Assembly: GCA_004794785.1 (NCBI GenBank)
Contig: SJOL01001927.1
Coordinates: 65,179 to 129,178 of the forward strand
Length of the DNA: 64,000 bases
Direction: 5' to 3'
DNA from: Opisthorchis felineus
Lineage: Eukaryota; Platyhelminthes; Trematoda; Opisthorchiida; Opisthorchiidae
In this document: positions 60,421-64,000 of the stretch, one piece after another
Layout of the letters: every line of letters begins with the position of its first letter
How positions within the stretch are numbered: the stretch's first letter is position 1
The notes under the pieces: generated by a model
Databases searched by the model: none
What the model was told of the DNA's origin: nothing
The model's input: the letters and a program-made list of their open reading frames with translations, nothing else
Made by a program: the position numbers and the translations under genes

Positions 60421-60945
60421 TTGTCCGTCAAGGGTCGAGTTTACAATAATGCGGTGTGCTCCATATTACTATACGGATCAGAAACCTGGTCGCTGCGTGC
60501 CGAGGACGTCAAAAGACTTTCAGTGTCTGACCTTCGATGTCTTTGGAGCATTGCCCGAGTCTGGTGGGAACACCGGATCAGCAATGCTGAAGTACGTCGA
60601 GTGGTGTTCGGAAGAAATAACTCACCCACGATAGATGAACTGATCGCACTCCATAGGTTGCGCTGGCTTGGTCACATGCTCCGTATGTCAGTCGACCGAC
60701 TTCCCCAAAGGGTTCTTTTCGCACAACCACATGAAGGGTGGAAACGAGTCAGGGGAGGTCAAACAATCACTCGGCAGCGAAGTATGAAAGCCATTACCAG
60801 GAAACTGAGCTGCGCTGGTCACTGCCGTCTTCCTGGATGGGGACCTCGAGACGGGCCACATCAATGGTTAGAGAAATTGTCAGACATGGCACAGTGGCGC
60901 CCTCAATGGCGCTCGTGCATCCAAGCTATTGCCTTCAATGCATAG
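60421..60945 (+). pseudogene. ORF2 C-terminal domain of the LINE
   Basis: An open frame of 174 residues: SILLYGSETWSLRAEDVKRL, RCLWSIARVWWEHRISNAEV, LHRLRWLGHMLRMSVDRLPQ, GWKRVRGGQTITRQRSMKAI, CRLPGWGPRDGPHQWLEKLS. This domain follows the RT in flatworm RTE-like elements. It is nearly identical to the inverted frame at 57170-56646. Confidence 0.9.
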
Positions 60946-61379
60946 CTCCCTTCCCAATCCCCCCACTTAACAGTTCACTGACAGTCCTGTATCTACGCAC
61001 CGATTTATCAGCTCCCGCCTCCAATGCGCAGCTACCTACCCCACCTCCCCAAATCATTGATGAACGGAACGGTGGCGGCTACAACCACTGTACGAGAAGT
61101 ACGCGGTATTACAGGTAATAATAATGATGATGAAGAAACAAGCCCGACCACCATGTCGAGCTGGCAGCTTTAGGTCGGGCGATTAAATCAATGTGGTAGA
61201 TAGATTTCACCTCGGGGTGTGTACATCTCTCGGTTGTTGAGAAAGTCGCCTATCGCTTGATCCGCGCCGAAAAGCAAAGAAAGGAGAGAATCCGGTCGAG
61301 TAAATGAACAGAATCCAGACGAGTATTCCGAAAGTGGCAAGTTAGTAACTCACATCATCGGTTGAATATTCAGGGCCAA

Positions 61380-64000
61380 GCTATTAATGTATGTAGCCTT
61401 CATGGTTATGCGGCCGATGCAACCTGTTTTTGCCGAAGACCGGATATCTGAAAAAGATTCCTGTAGAGTTCACGTTGCTGGAACAGACGGAACCTTCTAG
61501 TTCCATTACAGTTTCATAAGTTTCGTGCAAAATGGTGCGGCTTTTCCACTTAATAATAGGGCTCAAGGTGCCCCATTACCACCGATCAATTCGAGGACGG
61601 CACTAGCAAGCTTCGAAAGCTCACCATCTAACATCACCGATATAGCCGTATAGGCATCGAAACTTGGTTTCGATCAGTACACCAAAGACGAGTTTTGCGA
61701 CATACTCTAAGTAGCTGTTGACAAAATAGGAAAGCGCGACGCGCCTATAGTCGCCCATGACTAGAATGCTCGCACCGAAACGTGCGATACTTCAACGTGC
61801 CATACACTTAGAAAGCAAGGTCTTGGCCCTCGCTATGGAAATGCTGATAGGCTAGTTAACTTCGCAGACTTCACTTGGGTGTTTGTCACGCGCCTCCAAC
61901 GCCCGAGGGAGCACCGGATGCTAAAACGATGGCCACAGCTCGCTGGATTAACTACGTCCCGGTGGGATCTAGATGGACACCATGCGTACAGGATGCCTGT
62001 TTTCTTCGGAGGAGCAGAAGCGGGGAACTAAGGAAGATCAGATCACACCCTCGTATGAACAAAGCTTAGGCTCCGCCTGACAACTCAATCTGATGGAAAA
62101 TACAACACTCCTCTCGATTGCCCGTATAGGCGACAAACTCCACCTGACGCCATCCGCGAAAAAACTCGAGGCATGTACTGTAGTGATCGATGGTCGATAT
62201 AAAATAGCGGGGTTGAGTTGGCGTGGGGTGAATCAGTGGTTAGAGCGCTAATTTACTGAGCAGAAGGTCCGTGGTTCAAACTCGACCTCTGCAACTCGAT
62301 TTCTCCTGTCTAGGCTTGGGCAACCTGGCAGTATCACAGCCCTCGTGCTTCCTTCAGGTGGCATGGCCGCTAGGCACCGAAAGGATGTTAGAGCTGGACG
62401 AATACTTCTTAAATCTCGGAGAAATATCCCAGATGACTCCGAACAAACCTTGACCCGAACAATTATTAGACGTCAAGTGAAAGTGAGCGCGACAGCCGAC
62501 CGTGAAGTCTGATGGGCATGGAAAGCCAAGGAAATGGAAAAGGCCCAGAAAGCCGGTATTGCCCGAATATTATTCCAGTTGATCCGTGCGACCGGTCTCC
62601 GGAAACTATATGTGAGCGAAACCATCAAGAATTGGAATGGAGCGACTATTTTTAATACGGAGGAACGCCTCGACAGGTGGGCCGAATACTTCGAACAATA
62701 GTTATCGTGGCCACCAGCTGCCACTCATCTGGAGCCCACAGTTGAGGTAGAACCCTGGACGGTGAACGTGGAACCGCCTATGGCATCAGAGGTTTATGAC
62801 TGTATATGTTCTCTCAAACGCCACCGAGCCACTGGTCCGAAGGACCTCCCACCCCTATTGTTCAAAGATGGTGGTGAAGTCCTCAGTCAGCGCTTGTCTG
62901 ATCTGTTTGCCTGCATTTGGGAAAAGGAAACTGTCCCAGACAACTGGGTAGAGTCGGCGATAGTGTCCAAGTTCAAAAAAAGGGGCTCGTAGAGAGTGTG
63001 GTAACCACACTTGACTCCGGTCGTAACGAGACTCCTGGCGTCACTTGTGCTTTGTCGCCTTATGGTGGCTCGTGAAACACTCACTCGAGAGCAGCAAGCT
63101 GGATTCCGGCCTGGTAGGGGTTGCGTTGACCAAATCTTCACACTGTCAAGTGTTAGAATAACGCCATACGTACAAACGACGTACAATTTTAGTACTCCTG
63201 GATTTCCAACGCGCATTCGACTCGGTTGACCGGTCTGTTCCCCTTAACACATTGGCCCATCAAGGAATGCCTCGGAAGTTTGTGAACATAATACGTTCTT
63301 TGTATTCTCAGTCTTCCGGACGTGTGAGAGTATACCGAGAGCTCTACAAAAGCTTTCGTACACAAAGCGGTGTTCGTCAGGGATGCCCACTCTCTCCATT
63401 TCTATTACACTTCGTGATCCAAGAAATAATGAGTCAAACGCCAGGTCTCCAAAACCCCGGTGATCAAATAGCCTATGACGAAAAACTTGTCAAGCTGGAA
63501 TATGCAGGCGACGTCGTTCTCGTCTTCGAAGAGGAGAAGGCGCTGGTGTTTTTATATGAACTGGCTGTTTTGTTGTATGGCTGTGAGACAGCCTGTTCCA
63601 GCAGCGGAACTGACGCCTTCAGGTGTTCGACAATCGTTCTCTCAGGACCATAGCTCGTGTGAGTTGGAGTCGGAGAATCCACAACGAGGAGATTAGAAAA
63701 CGAGTTTTCGTTTGTGCAACGAAGACGTCCATTGAAGAATGTGTCCAGCACCAGAAGCTGCGTGGGTTAGGCCGGACCATCGTTTGCCGAAAAGAGTGCT
63801 GTTTTACGTGCCAAATTCAAAGTGGCGGAAGCAGACAGTTGACCAACCGTTGACCTGGTAGAAGGGTATGAAAGAGATTACGAAGCGTTTGGGTGCTGTC
63901 GGTGCTATTCGCCTACCAGATGGGGACCGCGAGATCCCCACTGCGCCTGGTTGGAGACGCTGCAAGATATGGCTGCTAATCGATGTCAATGGCGTTCTTG
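61380..64000 (+). mobile_element. Second type of RTE-like LINE, decayed, runs off the window (plus strand)
   Basis: Endonuclease traces (GHVPITTDQFEDGTSKLR-like at about 61570, RYGNADRLVNFADF at about 61830) are followed by a SINE insertion (62221-62412). Next come the linker (AGIARILFQLIRATGLRKLY, about 62550) and RT: CSLKRHRATGPKDLPPLLFK (about 62810), WEKETVPDNWVESAIVSKFK, REQQAGFRPGRGCVDQIFTL (about 63095), RTQSGVRQGCPLSPFLLHFV (63360). The catalytic box is EYAGDVVLV (63499). After a deletion, FDNRSLRTIARVSWSRRIHN (63623) and LRGLGRTIV follow. It belongs to a different subfamily from the 57.7-61.1 kb copy and is inactive. Confidence 0.8.
62221..62412 (+). repeat. tRNA-derived SINE, copy 7, inside a LINE
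   Basis: GTGGGGTGAATCAGTGGTTA head, TTACTGAGCAGAAGGTCCGT, GTGGTTCAAACTCGACCTCT, then GCTTGGGCAACCTGGCAGTA and GGCACCGAAAGGATGTTAGA. It separates endonuclease traces from the linker of the surrounding LINE, so it inserted later. Confidence 0.85.

Larger units (their letters stand above)
57690..61130 (+). mobile_element. Near full-length RTE-like LINE, inactive (plus strand)
   Basis: Order: 5' untranslated part, APE-type endonuclease (58036-58797), linker (58960-59400), RT (59473-60402), C-terminal domain (60421-60945), and 3' untranslated region with a short AAT/GAT tail near 61115-61130. RTE-like elements encode one protein that nicks the target and copies its own RNA there. At least five stops or shifts interrupt the frame, so this copy is dead. 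Its 3' part is duplicated in inverse orientation at 56.5-57.3 kb. Confidence 0.85.

Noticed and set aside
1..64000. Bacterial or viral genome segment
   Set aside because: Spliced gene with GT-AG introns, SINEs and LINEs, very low coding density, and no operons or phage genes.

Overview
This is nuclear DNA from a multicellular eukaryote, almost certainly a parasitic flatworm (Platyhelminthes). The main evidence is one recognisable split gene with three very short spliceosomal introns (32, 32 and 34 bp), a size typical of flatworm micro-introns. It sits among many decayed non-LTR retrotransposons of RTE-like and CR1/Jockey-like type and tRNA-derived SINEs. There are no bacterial operons, Shine-Dalgarno sites or dense gene packing. 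A diphyllobothriid tapeworm or a fluke fits best, but the sequence alone does not settle which.

Host genes are sparse. The clearest is on the minus strand at about 21.2-22.5 kb. It is a homologue of quinolinate phosphoribosyltransferase (QPRT, de novo NAD synthesis) whose reading frame is restored when the three micro-introns are removed. Several substrate-binding motifs of the family are absent, so it may be a pseudoenzyme or a strongly diverged paralogue. Two further probable coding exons on the minus strand (13.70-13.90 kb and 4.99-5.40 kb) have matching phase and similar low-complexity composition. They may belong to one nuclear/RNA-associated protein gene with an 8.3 kb intron.

Most of the rest is mobile-element debris. 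RTE-like LINEs: small fragments at 3.6-7.6 kb and a cluster from 51.4 kb to the end of the window, including a near full-length but broken copy at 57.7-61.1 kb. CR1/Jockey-like LINEs: plus strand at 24.5-26.0 kb and minus strand at 26.0-29.7 kb, meeting 3' end to 3' end. A separate family, here called R1 (up to about 1.7 kb), occurs at 29.8-42.7 kb. Its copies end in a CATGCC/GGCATG stem-loop and usually a TTA-repeat tail. A tRNA-derived SINE of about 190 bp is present in seven copies. A fold-back (long inverted repeat) element is present in two copies (19.4-20.1 kb and 47.1-47.5 kb).

Larger structures are a 358-bp inverted repeat flanking 5.2 kb (29.8/35.4 kb) and an inverted repeat of about 0.75 kb, nearly identical, of a LINE 3' end (56.5/60.3 kb). 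One arm of the latter stops at the single N in the window. Several intervals of 1-3 kb show no gene or repeat I can name. All coordinates for decayed elements are approximate.
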